Assembly: GCF_020379485.1 (NCBI RefSeq)
Contig: NC_063452.1
Location: forward strand, 25,612,770-25,676,769
Direction: 5' to 3'
Source: Brassica napus
Taxonomy: Eukaryota > Streptophyta > Magnoliopsida > Brassicales > Brassicaceae
Length of the DNA stretch: 64,000 nt
Part shown: positions 1 through 10,309 of the stretch, piece after piece
Numbering within the stretch: position 1 is the stretch's first letter
Layout: the number at the start of each line of letters is the position of its first letter
Program-made: the position numbers and the translations under genes
Notes under the pieces: generated by a model
Databases searched by the model: none
The model's input: the letters and a program-made list of their open reading frames with translations, nothing else
Told to the model about the DNA's origin: nothing

Positions 1-429
1 ATAGTCTTTTCGGTAGTCTGTAAGATTTGTTGCTCTTCCACATCTTTTGTATTTTGCATCAGTCAAATCATTATTTATTTACTGCAGGATAGGTTAAAGT
101 TTTTCGATATATTTTTAATCTATTTATTTTGGTTAAATATAGTAAAACAACTTGCATAAATTAATACAAAAGATATAATTATATAATTATCAAAAATTAA
201 AACTAAACAGTATTTCTAAAATTGGTAGATATATAAAACAACTAATGATTTTACGATTAAAATTCATAATTTTTTTAAAAAAAATTGAATAAATTTTTAA
301 AAATTTAGTAATAAAAAAATCATAATTATAAAACAGAATTTAATAATATTTCAAAATTTGTAATGTCATATTTGAATAGATTTATTTTAATTATGATGTA
401 TGAGTCATTACTATATTCTAAAAAATTTA
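1..429. other. AT-rich non-coding sequence
   Basis: No open reading frame, RNA gene or transposon end that I can recognise. The sequence is strongly AT-rich with many short A and T runs, as expected of plant intergenic DNA. Confidence 0.6.
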
Positions 430-872
430 CCAAAAATATAAATCAACATTAAATGTAATGTATGTCTTATTACATATTGGAAAATGTCTACCAAAAATAC
501 ACATCAACAATTAATGTAATAGTCCATGTCATATTTATCCATAAAGCATGTCATCAATTTTAATAGTTATGTCACATTTCTTTTAAGAAAATGATTGTAA
601 AGAAGGCTCACTTCTCAAATAATGTCTAGGGGATTTTCCATATCATATTTATACATAATGCATGTCATCAATTTTTATAGCCATGTCATATTTCTTTATG
701 AAAATGATTTTAGAAAAGACATGTAGCAGATCACTTCCCAAATAATGTCTAGAAAATTATCCATGTCATATTTAGCAATAAGACATGTCATCAATTTTGT
801 GGCCATGTCATATTTCTTTATGAAAATAATTTTAGAGAAGACATGTGGCAAATCACTTATCAAATAATGTTT
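430..872. repeat. Tandem repeats, about 59 bp x2 then about 120 bp x3
   Basis: Two imperfect copies of a unit containing ACCAAAAATA and ATCAACA occur at about 430-520. They are followed by three copies of a unit of about 114-122 bp starting near 524, 638 and 760. Each of the three begins with a CCATGTCATATTT-like string, continues through TGTCATCAATTTT and ends near AATAATGTCTAGG. The copies differ by scattered substitutions and small indels, so the array is not recent. No coding content. Confidence 0.75.
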
Positions 873-1178
873 AGGAGATACAACTCACTTAATTTCTTTA
901 CTTATAATCAAATATTTTCTCTCTTTCTTTTCCACATATTTTCTCTCTTTCTTTTTCTCAATTACTCATTTTCCTAGAATAATAAGCTTAAAAACGTCTA
1001 GAGCTCTTAGCTAAGGGAAACACAAGATTAATTTCTATATAAACATTTTTCAACCAACAAATCTTTCATTTTATAATCAAGGTTATTCCACGTGTATTAT
1101 GAATTTCCTAGAAATGAGTGAGCCTGAAATTAGAAAAAAACCTTGAAAATTAAGTTAGACCATTCACACACTAAATTA
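873..1178. other. AT-rich non-coding sequence
   Basis: Includes a short pyrimidine-rich stretch (TTTTCTCTCTTTC repeated around 910-960). No gene seen. Confidence 0.55.
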
Positions 1179-1180
1179 TA

Positions 1181-2109
1181 CTCTCTCTGTTTCGTTATGT
1201 AAGCAATTTTGCTTAAAAGCACGGGTATTAAGAAACTTCAACTTTTTCTAAAACAACAATAAAAACATTTTTGTATTTATTGCACACATTCATTTTGTCT
1301 GCAACATTTAATTAGAAAGAGATTATTGTTAGTAATAAAATTAATAAAAAATAATATCAACAATCACACGTTTGAGTTTTCTAAAAACTTTTTTACAACA
1401 TTTTGGAGCCAAATTTTTGTATAACTAATTTAAACTAAAAAAATCAAAATTTTATGATGGAGCCAAAGTAAAACTTTTGAACAGTTTGTAATATGCTTAT
1501 TTAAGCTTCCAACCAAGAATGGTCACTCATTCTTTCCTATGGCGTCTGATTTTGAGTTAAATGTTTCAGTTCAAAATTATGAGAGCGATATCTTGTTTGA
1601 TTTAAACGAAATTCCATCAGAAGAAGAAGAAGAAAGCGTTACCAATGGCTACGAAGATATACCAATTAGTCCAGGTATTTTTTTCTGTTACTTATTATAT
1701 TCTCTTAGAGAACAGTGTTAAGATATCTGGAGGTTTGATTGTGTTTTGTTAATTTTTTTAACATTTTCTGTTTTGTTTTCTTTTTGACTTTTTTCTTCAT
1801 TTTGATCTATAGTTTTATGAAGAAAAAATAGATCAGAGAAAGTAAATCAAAAAGAAAAACTAATGGAGTAAGACAACATTTACGGTGGTATTTATAGTGA
1901 ATTTAGAAATAGATTTTTTGGTAACTAGTAGTAAATGTTAGTTGACTGACATTGTAAGTTGTGTTTAAAAAATTGAAAACTAACGACAAAGCCTTTAAGT
2001 TTTTTAGTGGAATATTGTATATTTATTGTTTTGGGTTCCGACAACAACTTATACTATTATGAAACAAATATTTTTTGGCAAAATTGCTTACATAACGAAA
2101 CGGAGGGAG
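1181..2109. mobile_element. Mariner/Stowaway-like DNA element with about 32-bp TIRs
   Basis: The left end (1181-1212) and the reverse complement of the right end (2078-2109) match at about 30 of 32 positions; both run from CTCYCTCYGTTTCG to GCAATTTTGC. A TA dinucleotide flanks each end (1179-1180 and 2110-2111), the target site of Tc1/mariner elements, and CTCCCTCCGTTTC is the typical terminus of plant Stowaway/mariner elements. At 929 bp it is longer than usual MITEs and contains a short open exon at 1539-1674, so it may be an internally deleted mariner-like element. Which strand is the coding strand of the ancestor is inferred only from that exon. Confidence 0.8.
1539..1674 (+). pseudogene. 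Isolated first exon inside the mariner-like element, possibly transposase N-terminus
   Basis: An ATG opens 45 codons ending at a good splice donor (CCAG|GTATTT at 1674/1675). The peptide is acidic, with an FDLNEIP string followed by a run of glutamates. Acidic N-termini with a DLN-type string are, as I recall, common in plant mariner transposases; the string also fits an EAR motif (LxLxL/DLN class). No second exon is evident before the right TIR at 2078, so this is at best an orphan exon. I cannot assign it with confidence: the transposase reading is inference from position between the TIRs. Confidence 0.35.
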
Positions 2110-2111
2110 TA

Positions 2112-2429
2112 TATATTTCGTCAATGATTGAAATGATATATAGGAACGGTGGAGTGGATAAAAATAAATGGAGACAAAGTATAAATTGTATCATAAAATA
2201 TGATTTTTTCCCAGATACTTTTCAAATGAAAATCATGTGAACACAAAAATATATGACATACCATAGATCAATATCTAAAAATGAAATCTTATCAGAGATA
2301 CTTGGTTGATAAAATTCAAGTATTTGATGTAAAAAGAAATTTCTGAGATTTAGGGAAGGAAGATGAAAGGTTTGTAAGAAAAAGTTAAACGAAAAAAACA
2401 ACAAAAAACCTAAATAATATGTCGACACT
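2112..2429. other. Non-coding sequence between elements
   Basis: AT-rich. Short open frames on both strands lack splice sites or recognisable motifs. No gene seen. Confidence 0.5.
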
Positions 2430-2660
2430 TTACAAGGTTAACTGATTTTTTTAATAGGCCCCTTATTTTGTAGACCCCGTAGCTATGTATATTCTTTTTA
2501 AACACACGCACAATGCATATGAGTCCTGAAAAAATATGTCAACACTTTAAATAATTACATGGTTAACTAAAATTTGTTTGATGGGCCCCTTACCTTGTGA
2601 GCCCCGGGGCGGTGCACTCATTGTCCATCCCTCTAAAGTTGGCCCTGACTGGTGCATGTA
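2430..2660. repeat. Two copies of a GGCCCCTTA-containing transposon-like motif
   Basis: A unit reading GTCRACACTTT ... GGTTAACT ... GGCCCCTTA ... GTRGACCCCG-like occurs at about 2420-2485 and again at about 2537-2612, where the second copy continues GAGCCCCGGGGCGGTGCAC. The following CCCTCTAAAGTTGGCCCTG is a string common near ends of Brassicaceae DNA transposons, from memory. No coding region is present and I could not define termini, so the family is not assigned. Confidence 0.4.
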
Positions 2661-2937
2661 CTCAATTGCACTATTATTATATATCTAAAAACATAATTTA
2701 TTGATATTAAAGATCTTTCGATATTTCTAAAGATACATCTTTGACCCGATACTTTTTGGCACCTAGTAAAAGTTATTAGTCAAAACACATATCCGTAAAT
2801 ATATTAATGAAGGATTTGAATATTTTCACCTATAAATACTTTATACATATAAAAGTTACAAGTTAAGAAAAACAAACTAGTTCAAACCAAAATAAATAAA
2901 GATCAAAGTCTTCACCAAGTGTTTGGAAAAATAGCTG
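2661..2937. other. Upstream region of the ARF pseudogene
   Basis: AT-rich, with TATAAATA at about 2830-2837, roughly 105 bp before the ATG at 2938. This is a plausible remnant TATA box. No auxin response element (TGTCTC/GAGACA) stands out. Confidence 0.4.
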
Positions 2938-4283
2938 ATGGCGAGTGATCAAATCATGCATGTGCAACCAGAAGTTTTAGGTATAAATGAGAAATTCTTG
3001 GATACGAGTTTGGTTTTCGATTGATGAAAAACATATATCCCTAATAATTTTTCTTTGTTTCTAGATATTGATGAAACCAATAACTACTTGAACGGTCAAT
3101 TATGGAAGTTATGCGTTGGACCTCTGTTTCATACTCCAAAAGTTGGAGATAAAATATATTACTTTCCTCAAGGGCATATAGAGCAGGCAATATTTATTTA
3201 TCTTCTTGTAAACTTTTATATTGTTTCACTTATGTTTTGATTGGTAAGACTTACTCAACAATTTGATTGTAATACCAGCTAGTTACTTCTTTCAACGACG
3301 AACTTTGTCAACTAAAACCAATTTTTGATATTCCTTCAAAAATTTGTTGTAATGTTTTTAGTATCAACCCTAAGGTATGTCTTTTTGATTATATATGTTT
3401 CTTATTTATAAAGTACACATTATCTAAAATGACTTAGACTATAACTGATATTGTTTTGGGTATATTTTATGTATGTTCTTAGGTAGAGAACAATACTAAT
3501 GAAATTTATGCAGAAGTTGCTTTGTTGCCTGATACATCTGTGAGTAGCAAAATAAGATTTTATTTATTTTAACATAAGTTCTTCTTACAATCTCTTTTAA
3601 ATAATTTAATTAATTTTATGTTCTCAGGATGTTGAAATTCCTATTCCTAAAAACGAAAACAACATACAAAATATTAACTATTTCACCAAGGTGTTAAGTG
3701 CTTCTGATACCTGCAAAACTGGTGGTTTTGTTTTGTATAAACTACATGCCATGAAATGTCTTCCCCTGCTGGTAATTAACCTAGGATTACATTAACTCAA
3801 ACTGTAAATCTTTATATAACATTTTGTATTTAATGTTTTTAGGATATGTGCTAACCCCAAGTCAAGAGATAATTGCTAAAGATATTCATGGTCATGAATG
3901 GATTTTTAAACACACTTTAAGAGGTGACTATTCTATATTGCATTTCAAAATTTGTGAGTATTTATTACTGACCTATATTTTTTACAAACAATCAACTAGG
4001 TACATCAAAAAGACATCTCTTCACATGTGGTTGGAATGAGTTTGCAAAAGGAAAAAAATTGATTGCTGGAGACTCTTTTGTATTCCTTCGGTATATATAT
4101 CTTTTGCCATTTTAGATCTCTTTCGTTTCTTGAATTTTGGATTTTAACTATTTTTTATCCTACAGGAGAGAATGGGGAATCACGAACTGGTATCAGTAGA
4201 GTAGCTCATCAGCAACGCAACATACCAACATCTTCAATTTGAAAACAGAGTATGCACCATGGTGTAGTTGCTACTGCACTGAA
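2938..4283 (+). pseudogene. Auxin response factor (ARF, B3 DNA-binding domain) pseudogene, 5' half
   Basis: Exons read as a B3-cluster ARF of the Arabidopsis ARF12-ARF23 type: 2938-2980, 3065-3186, 3279-3374, 3483-3539, 3628-3771, 3843-3923, 4000-4090 and 4166-4283. Motifs include [17 protein letters not shown] and [10 protein letters not shown] (ARF N-terminus), then B3 strings FTKVLSASDT, HGHEWIFKH, RHLFTCGWNEF and HQQRNIP. Intact ARFs bind auxin response elements in the nucleus. This copy is broken: the exon ending at 3186 uses a GC donor, a frameshift follows codon 2 of exon 6 (about 3849), the frame is lost again at the start of exon 8 (about 4166), TGA lies at 4240-4242, and the exon is cut at 4283 by a Helitron. 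The rest of the gene continues at 14958. Some Arabidopsis members of this cluster are themselves truncated, but these lesions argue for a pseudogene. Confidence 0.85.
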
Positions 4284-4285
4284 TC

Positions 4286-4612
4286 AATACAATACTAAAA
4301 GTTGAATAAGAGCTCCTCTCATGCTGTCCACATCCTCAACAATAATCAACCAATGAAAAACTACGTTTTTGCCACATCACACCTTTGTTTTCTCGACAAA
4401 AAATACATCTAATTTGGACTGAACAAAATTGAAAGTGGCCCTGTAAAGAACAGCCCATTCTTCCAATTCACTATGTAACTACCCCTTTCGTGTTTCAAAA
4501 AATAAACTACCCCTTTCATATTCTTTCTCTCTCCCGAGTCATCTCCTTCTGAAACTCGATCTGATCACTGAGAATCTACGACGACGAAGAAGGTGGAGGA
4601 GGAAGAGGAAGA
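4286..4612 (+). other. Helitron 5' region and captured HRD3A 5' leader
   Basis: The first about 110 bases form the Helitron 5' subterminal region (ACTAAAAGTTGAATAAGAG, then AATAATCAACCAATGAAAAAC and GCCACATCAC). A related string recurs at about 6567-6600. From about 4490 the composition changes to a CT-rich then GA-rich leader typical of plant 5' UTRs, ending in GAGGAAGAGGAAGA directly before the ATG at 4613. Confidence 0.5.
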
Positions 4613-5050
4613 ATGAGAATCTCAGGCTACGTAATCGTTGTTCTATCTGTAACTATATTCTATTGCGTCGATCGTAGCATTCACGCGCGTCCCGTCGTCC
4701 TCTCCAACGTCAATCTCAACAGCGGCGGCGACGATCCCGCAGGCGGAGACTCCTCTAACTTCGAGGAATTCGGCGAATCCGAACCCAAATCCAAAGAGGA
4801 GCTCGATCCCGGCTCGTGGCGACGGAACTTTCGATAGGTTGATGGAGGAAGCGGTGGAGGAGATAGAGGCGGCTTCTTCATCCGGAGATCCGCACTCGCA
4901 GTCGCTGATGGGCTTCGTCTACGGGACGGGGATGATGAGGGAGAAGAGCAAAAGAAAATCCTTCCTTCGCCATAACTTTGCTGCTGAAGGTGGGAACATG
5001 CAGTCAAAGATGACACTTGCCTTCACGTATCTAAGTCTTCAAAACATGTA
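4613..5050 (+). pseudogene. Captured 5' fragment of HRD3A/SEL1L-like ERAD gene
   Basis: Resembles Arabidopsis HRD3A (SEL1L homologue, EBS5), a luminal Sel1-repeat protein that partners the HRD1 ubiquitin ligase in ER-associated degradation. The ATG at 4613 opens a hydrophobic signal peptide (residues about 5-22), then the acidic segment FEEFGESEPKSKEELDPGSW. A stop appears just after WRRNF (TAG at 4836-4838). The match resumes in another frame with LMEEAVEEIEAASSSGDPHS, GFVYGTGMMREKSK and HNFAAEGGNMQSKM, ending in a divergent tail and TAA at 5049-5051. Compared with the plant protein as I recall it, about 34 residues between these blocks are missing and everything after the first Sel1 repeat is absent. 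Its position 330 bp inside a Helitron marks it as captured sequence. Confidence 0.85.
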
Positions 5051-5055
5051 ATGCA

Positions 5056-6302
5056 GGTCGTCTCTTTCTTAATGCAACTTCTGGGTCACACTTCTACTTT
5101 GACGATGAGGTGATAGCAAGTCAAACTTTATTCGATGAGTAAGGCCCTTCATTGTAGTGCATAGGACAGAACATGTTGTCATATGTCTTTCTAATGCTCT
5201 CCTTACATCCAGGTTGTGTGCCACAAACGTAAGTGACTCCACCAGTGGTACCGAATACGGTGGAGTCCAGAGGCTGGAGACAGTTTCATTAGCAGAGTTG
5301 AACGCCTACGTTCTAACCTCACCCCACAAGTACGTTTTCTGATTTAACATCTACTCAAGCTTTCTAATATTCAGGACATTAAACCCATATAACTCACTTA
5401 AACACAAAATATTGAGTTCATATTCAGGACAATGTCTCCTCCTTCACATGCACTATATGTTTTAACGCAAGTGCTGTTGGAGTTGTGAGGTTGTTTCCTA
5501 AATATTATCTTAAACCTCCAAACTTTTCAAAAATCTTTACTTTTTTTACTCACCAATTTGTTAACATTCAAAGTTTGATGCTCTTAAAGATAACGTGTTG
5601 AGATGATGGTGGCAAATGGAGAAGAATCGGCTGTCTTTGTTGCCTTCGACACAGCTATCACTAAGCTCACCAATGCCAGGGCCACAGAGGTTTCCAACCC
5701 TATTGTGAGTGAATCGACATACTCCGAGCATCAACTAAATTTTGATGTAAGTTAATAGAAATTTGTTGACGTGGATTTTGCTTTACTTCAGGGTTATGGT
5801 GAGCAAGACTCAGCAGAATATAACCTCCCTTACTTCCTCCAAGACATTGTTCGGAAGAGCTACATTTCATCTCAAGCTTACAGAGTTAACTTTTCTTTCC
5901 TCCATGAGTTATTTACTGTCGCCAGAATCTTTGACCCAATCAGAGAAACCCAGGGCCCTCCTTTGCACTGCATGTAAGTCATAGAAAATTCTCGCCACTT
6001 GGGTCTCATTAAACAGCTAACTACTTACAAATTTAACTGTTTGTCTAAAGGGTGAGGGCAACAATCATGGTGACAATATCTCTGGGGAAAATTGTGCTTC
6101 TTGCAAGTACCCTGTCGGTGACTCCTTCTCAAAGGACACTCATCTTCCTGAAGCTAATGACCAGACCATTGGACCTGCAAGTGCTGTGCAAGAAGCGTCA
6201 AACACCTACCAGGTGGAGTCCAATAGTGAGAATGTTTATGATCCACATGGACCACCACAAAGAAGGCCCGCAAAGGTTAGTTTTCACCATGGAGCGGAAT
6301 AG
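5056..6302 (+). pseudogene. RPA1-like OB-fold (replication factor A C-terminal) gene remnant
   Basis: Exon-like pieces translate to RPA1 C-terminal-type sequence: HFYFDDEVIASQTLFDE (about 5087-5140); VQRLETVSLAELNAYVLTS (about 5263-5325); a zinc-ribbon-like SSFTCTICFNASAVGVV (about 5435-5488); RVEMMVANGEESAVFVAFDT then KLTNARATE (about 5600-5695); GYGEQDSAEYNLPYFLQDIV (from 5792); and FTVARIFDPIRETQ (to about 5952). A last exon with KYPVGDSFSKDTHLPEAND ends at TAG 6300-6302. Plant Helitrons often carry RPA-like single-stranded-DNA-binding genes, so this may be Helitron-encoded rather than captured. Stops and frame changes between pieces and lack of a credible start indicate a pseudogene. Confidence 0.7.
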
Positions 6303-6508
6303 AGGAACAAATGTTTCTCCCATGCATATCGTCAAGGCACTCACGTTATGTTTTTCCAAATAATAGTTATGACACTAAGTCCACCATGAAATTAAACATT
6401 TTGCGTTTATGATATATAACATATTTCAAATTTTCAGTAACTTTAAATAATGTCCACTCTAAGATTTTATTAAAAATTTACAGTCATTATATCAAACAAT
6501 TAATAAAA
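6303..6508. other. Non-coding Helitron interior
   Basis: AT-rich sequence after the RPA-like remnant. No gene seen. Confidence 0.5.
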
Positions 6509-7882
6509 GGAGGATATAAGCCTGAGATAGAGTGTTCACGTAGGCAAAAGTAGACAAAAATAATCGGCCAGTGAAAAACTATATTTTTGCCATGTCACCT
6601 ACTCTATTTGTTTTTACAAAATAATCCTTTAACTTTTTACTTAAATAATTATAGCTGAATATATTTTTTTAGTGAAATATATATTATATAAATATAATTA
6701 TATTATTTATTTACATAGTAGTTTGTAAAGAAATATTTAGTGTAAATAATATCATAATTTTATAAAATACTAAAATAAATTGAGTTGGTTTTCAACTTTC
6801 ACAAATAAAAAGCATTATTTGTAAACTTAGAAAAGAATATATCAAGAATATTATTTTTCAGGAGAGAAAATAGAAAATTACATCGGAGACAAATCCATCT
6901 CTGTTATGAAATTCCTCTATTTTTGAGAAAAAATAGAAGAATATATTGGAGATGGTTTAAGGCATGGCTGACGTAAATGATCCACGTTGAGATTGCAGCT
7001 TTTTTAATTCTTACTATTCTAATGTTTCAATATAATTTGAATATTCCTTTTGCTTTATAATATAATGGTTTAAACGTAATTTTTATTTCACTATATAAAT
7101 TGTTTTTATATTTCAGTGTAACTTTATACTTATCGGATATTGTGTGGCCAATTAAATATTGTAAATTGAAACATTAGATATTAAATGACAGTTTTCTAAA
7201 GTAATAACCTTTAAATATTACAGATTTTAATTAAAACTGGAGGATATAAGCTTCAGATAGATTGTCACCTCATCTATTTGTTTTTTACAAAATGATCCTT
7301 TAACTTTTTACTTAAACAATTATAACCGAAAATATTTTTTTGTGAAATATATTATTTAAATAAATATAATTATATTTTTTATTTACATAATAGTTTGTAA
7401 AGAAATATTTAGTGTAAATAATATCATAATTTTATAAAATACTAAAATAAATTAGGCTGGTTTTCAACTTTCACAAATAAAAAATATTATTTGTAAACTT
7501 AGAAAAGAATATACAAGAATATTCTTTTTTAGGAGAGAAAATAGAAAAATACACCGGAGAAAAATCCAATGAAATTCCTCTATTTTGGTCTAAGGCATGG
7601 CCGACGTAAATGATCGACATTTAGATTTCAGCTTTTCTGATTCTTACTATTCTAATGTTTCAATATAATTTGAATATTCCTTTTGTTTTATAATATAATG
7701 GTTTAAAAGTATTTTTGTTTCACTATATAAATTGTTTTTATATTTCAATGTAACTTTATATTTATTGGATATTGTGTGGTCAATTAAATTATGTAAATTA
7801 CTGTGTAATTGATTAAATTTATATATTAAATGACAGTTTTATAAAGTAATAACTTTTAAATATTACAGATTTTAATTAAAAC
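6509..7882 (+). repeat. Large direct duplication inside the Helitron (about 730 bp and 644 bp units)
   Basis: Unit 1 (6509-7238) and unit 2 (7239-7882) both start GGAGGATATAAGC and end TTACAGATTTTAATTAAAAC. In between they share long near-identical stretches, for example AAATATTTAGTGTAAATAAT and GTTTGTAAAGAAATATTTAG. Unit 1 has an extra segment (about 6540-6590) resembling the Helitron 5' end at 4350-4385, and another insertion around 6895-6955. Non-coding. The head-to-tail arrangement suggests a segmental duplication after insertion or a rolling-circle concatemer remnant. Confidence 0.8.
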
Positions 7883-8186
7883 TTATTACATTTTGAAACA
7901 AATAGAGTAATTTATAAACTAACTATATATTGATATGAGGACAAAATTGTAAAGTGGTCCAGCCTTGAATTTCTTTCATTCTGTACATTGCTAATTGGAA
8001 GGAGATAATCAACATCTAATATTATGTTACTTTTACTATATTAGAAATGGTCGAACAGTAAACCAATTAAGGATGATGTAAGGAAGACATAAAGATATAT
8101 TTCCAGTTATCACAAATATAGAATCAATTGACAATAACGTAATTATGTCCAGCGTAGGACAACAGAGAAGAGTTTACATATTCTAA
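7883..8186. other. Non-coding Helitron interior
   Basis: AT-rich; nothing recognised. Confidence 0.5.
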
Positions 8187-8387
8187 TCCTCCTATACATT
8201 AAAAGAGAAGTCACTTTAGTGATTTCTGCTGACATGACATTAATATAGAGCTTCTCAGAAAAATTGTTATAATTCTATTGGTCGATTTTTTTGAATTTTA
8301 TTTTTCATTTATTTTAATCAATCGCTTATGTAGACAAGCCCAAAACTATTGTCGATTTCGTTAAGCCCATATATAGTTAGGGGATAA

Positions 8388-9400
8388 TAATTATCGATTT
8401 AGTTTAGCCTTGAGCAAGATTTAGAACTAAGACAAATATTAAAAACTTTCCTTATTATTCAAACAGTAAACTTGCGCATGTTGATATCATATTAATTACA
8501 TTTGTTTAGAAAATATTTTAATGTTTCTAATTAGTAGGGGTGGGCGTTCGGGTACCCGTTCAGGTTCGGGTCGGGTATTTTGGATTTTCGAGTATTTCGG
8601 TATAGAGGTGTAGAACCCGTTCGGGTATTTCTGTACTTCGGGTCGGGTTTGGGTATTTTTAGTTCGGATTCGGTTATTTCAGATCGGGTTCGGATATTTA
8701 GATTTTGAGAAAAAAAATTAAAATTTTCATTGCTTAAGTTTCTTATATTTAAAAATATAACTTTCACTTAACTAATTTTTTATTTTTAATAGATTGAATG
8801 GTTAATAGATTTGAACATAAAAATTTTAAACTAAAAAGGCATTAATTTAGTTATTTTTTAAAAAAATTTGGATGTAACTTTTTGTTAATTTTTTAAATAA
8901 AAAACTTGACATGAATTTTTGGATCGGGTTCGAGTGCCACTTCGGATATCGGGTAAAGTGCTCACCCCTACTAATTAGGTTGTTTGTTTTTAATAACTTA
9001 CCTTTCTAATATGGATTACTTGCGCAAGTTGAAATCATTAAATATGCAAATAACTTATTGACAAAATTTGTTTTTAATAACTTACCTTTCTAATATGGAT
9101 TACTTGCGCAAGTTGAAATCATTAAATATGCAAATCACTTATTCACAATATGGATTACTTGCGCAAGTTGAAATCATTAAATATTATCGATTTAGTTTAC
9201 CCTTGGGCAAGATTTAGAATTAAGACAAATATTAAAAAAACTTTCCTTATTATTCAAACGGTAAACTTACGCATGTTGATATCATATTTATTACATTGCT
9301 TACAAAATATTTTAATGTTTCTAATTAGGTTGTTTGTTTTTAATAACTTACCTTTCTAATATGAATTACTTGCGCAAGTTAAAATCATATCATATGCAAA
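8388..9400. repeat. Internal repeats of the nested Helitron
   Basis: The segment at about 8388-8526 (ATCGATTTAGTTTAGCCTTG to ATGTTTCTAATTAG) recurs at about 9183-9328. A shorter unit CTAATATGGATTACTTGCGC AAGTTGAAATCAT occurs at about 9007, 9090, 9147 (partial) and 9356. The copies are highly similar, so the duplications are fairly recent. The second long copy lacks the MITE at 8535-8970 and so serves as an empty-site control. Confidence 0.8.
8535..8970. mobile_element. hAT-type MITE (436 bp) with 8-bp target duplication
   Basis: The ends are TAGGGGTGGGC and, at the right, GCTCACCCCTA (an imperfect inverted repeat of about 11 bp). Perfect 8-bp duplications CTAATTAG flank it at 8527-8534 and 8971-8978. 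An uninterrupted copy of the same site is present at 9321-9328. The interior is rich in TTCGGGT-like repeats near the left end. TAGGGGTGG termini and 8-bp duplications fit hAT elements. A second copy of the same general type is at 20234-21009. Confidence 0.9.
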
Positions 9401-9595
9401 TCATTTTTTGACAATACACATTTAATATCTTTCTTTAAACGATTTCATTATTTATTGTGCAAAATATTGTGCGTCATTAATATGAGAAATCAATCGACTG
9501 TATATATATAGGAGACACCCAAGGTCTTAAAATACAAACATTTTTTTTCATTATTTAAAGTATTATTCACAAATCTCGCCTCTCATACTATTAAG

Positions 9596-10309
9596 GTATT
9601 ACGATGATGTTGCTTGTGTGCTAAGAAAAATGTGTTTAGACGCAAAGGCTCCTCATCTTTCATCGACTCTACCACCTACTTTGCCTTGGAAGTTCAATAA
9701 ACATGTACAGCCTAATAAAGGACTAACCCGCCAAGGCAATGGGAACTCAGAAGAGCTACATTGTGTCATTGTTGTTATTCGACAGTATGTTTTCTTAGCA
9801 TATAAATCACCTTTATCTCCTCTATACTTCTATCTGTTAAAATTTTGTTATTACATGACAGTGGCGATCGAACTCCAAAACAGAAGGTGAAACTAAATGT
9901 TACAGAGGAGAAACTGTTAAACCTGATGCTAAGTACAATGGTGGAAAGCCAAGAGCTGAGGTGCGAGAGGCTCCAGCTTTTCTGTCATCCATCTTTTATC
10001 AGAGCCTTGATTCATTTTATATATTTTTTTTCTTTTTGTAGACAAAACTAAAAAGTGCAGTCCAGTTGCAAGACCTATTAGATGCAACAAGAATGTTAGT
10101 TCCCCGTACAAGGTAGAACCATGAACTCAACTCTTTGTGTCTTGTCTCCAAAAAGCATGTCTGATCTATCATTTTCATGTGTTGAATACTGGTAACGACA
10201 ATATGGTCTTCCTTTTTTTATATGTAGACCAGGTCGTGAGAGTGATAGTGATCCAGAAGACCTTGAACATGCTGAGAAGCTTCACCAAGTTAAAGCAGTT
10301 ATTGAAGAG
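9596..10309 (+). pseudogene. Captured VIH (PPIP5K, diphosphoinositol pentakisphosphate kinase) fragment, four exons
   Basis: Four exons with intact GT-AG introns (9596-9784, 9862-9960, 10042-10112, 10228-10309) translate to the middle of plant VIH1/VIH2 proteins. Exon 1 has [20 protein letters not shown] and [10 protein letters not shown] and ends CVIVVIR. A codon split across intron 1 gives the His of the RHGDRTP histidine-phosphatase motif in exon 2, followed by [18 protein letters not shown]. Exon 3 is KLKSAVQLQDLLDATRMLVP; exon 4 is PGRESDSDPEDLEHAEKLHQ then VKAVIEE. VIH proteins make and break inositol pyrophosphates in phosphate signalling. A one-base deletion near 9930 shifts exon 2 before the YNGGKPRAE block. 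The exon 1 boundary is approximate. Retained introns show genomic DNA was captured by the Helitron. Confidence 0.88.

Noticed and set aside
2938..4303. Functional truncated ARF like some Arabidopsis cluster members
   Set aside because: Two frame losses and a TGA inside the B3 domain, then a Helitron insertion in the same exon.
4681..5016. 111-codon minus-strand frame
   Set aside because: Antisense shadow of the HRD3A fragment; low-complexity Ser/Pro translation.
8535..8970. Gene with GC-rich TTCGGGT repeats
   Set aside because: Terminal repeats and 8-bp duplication show a MITE; the minus-strand frame 8531-8767 is repeat translation.
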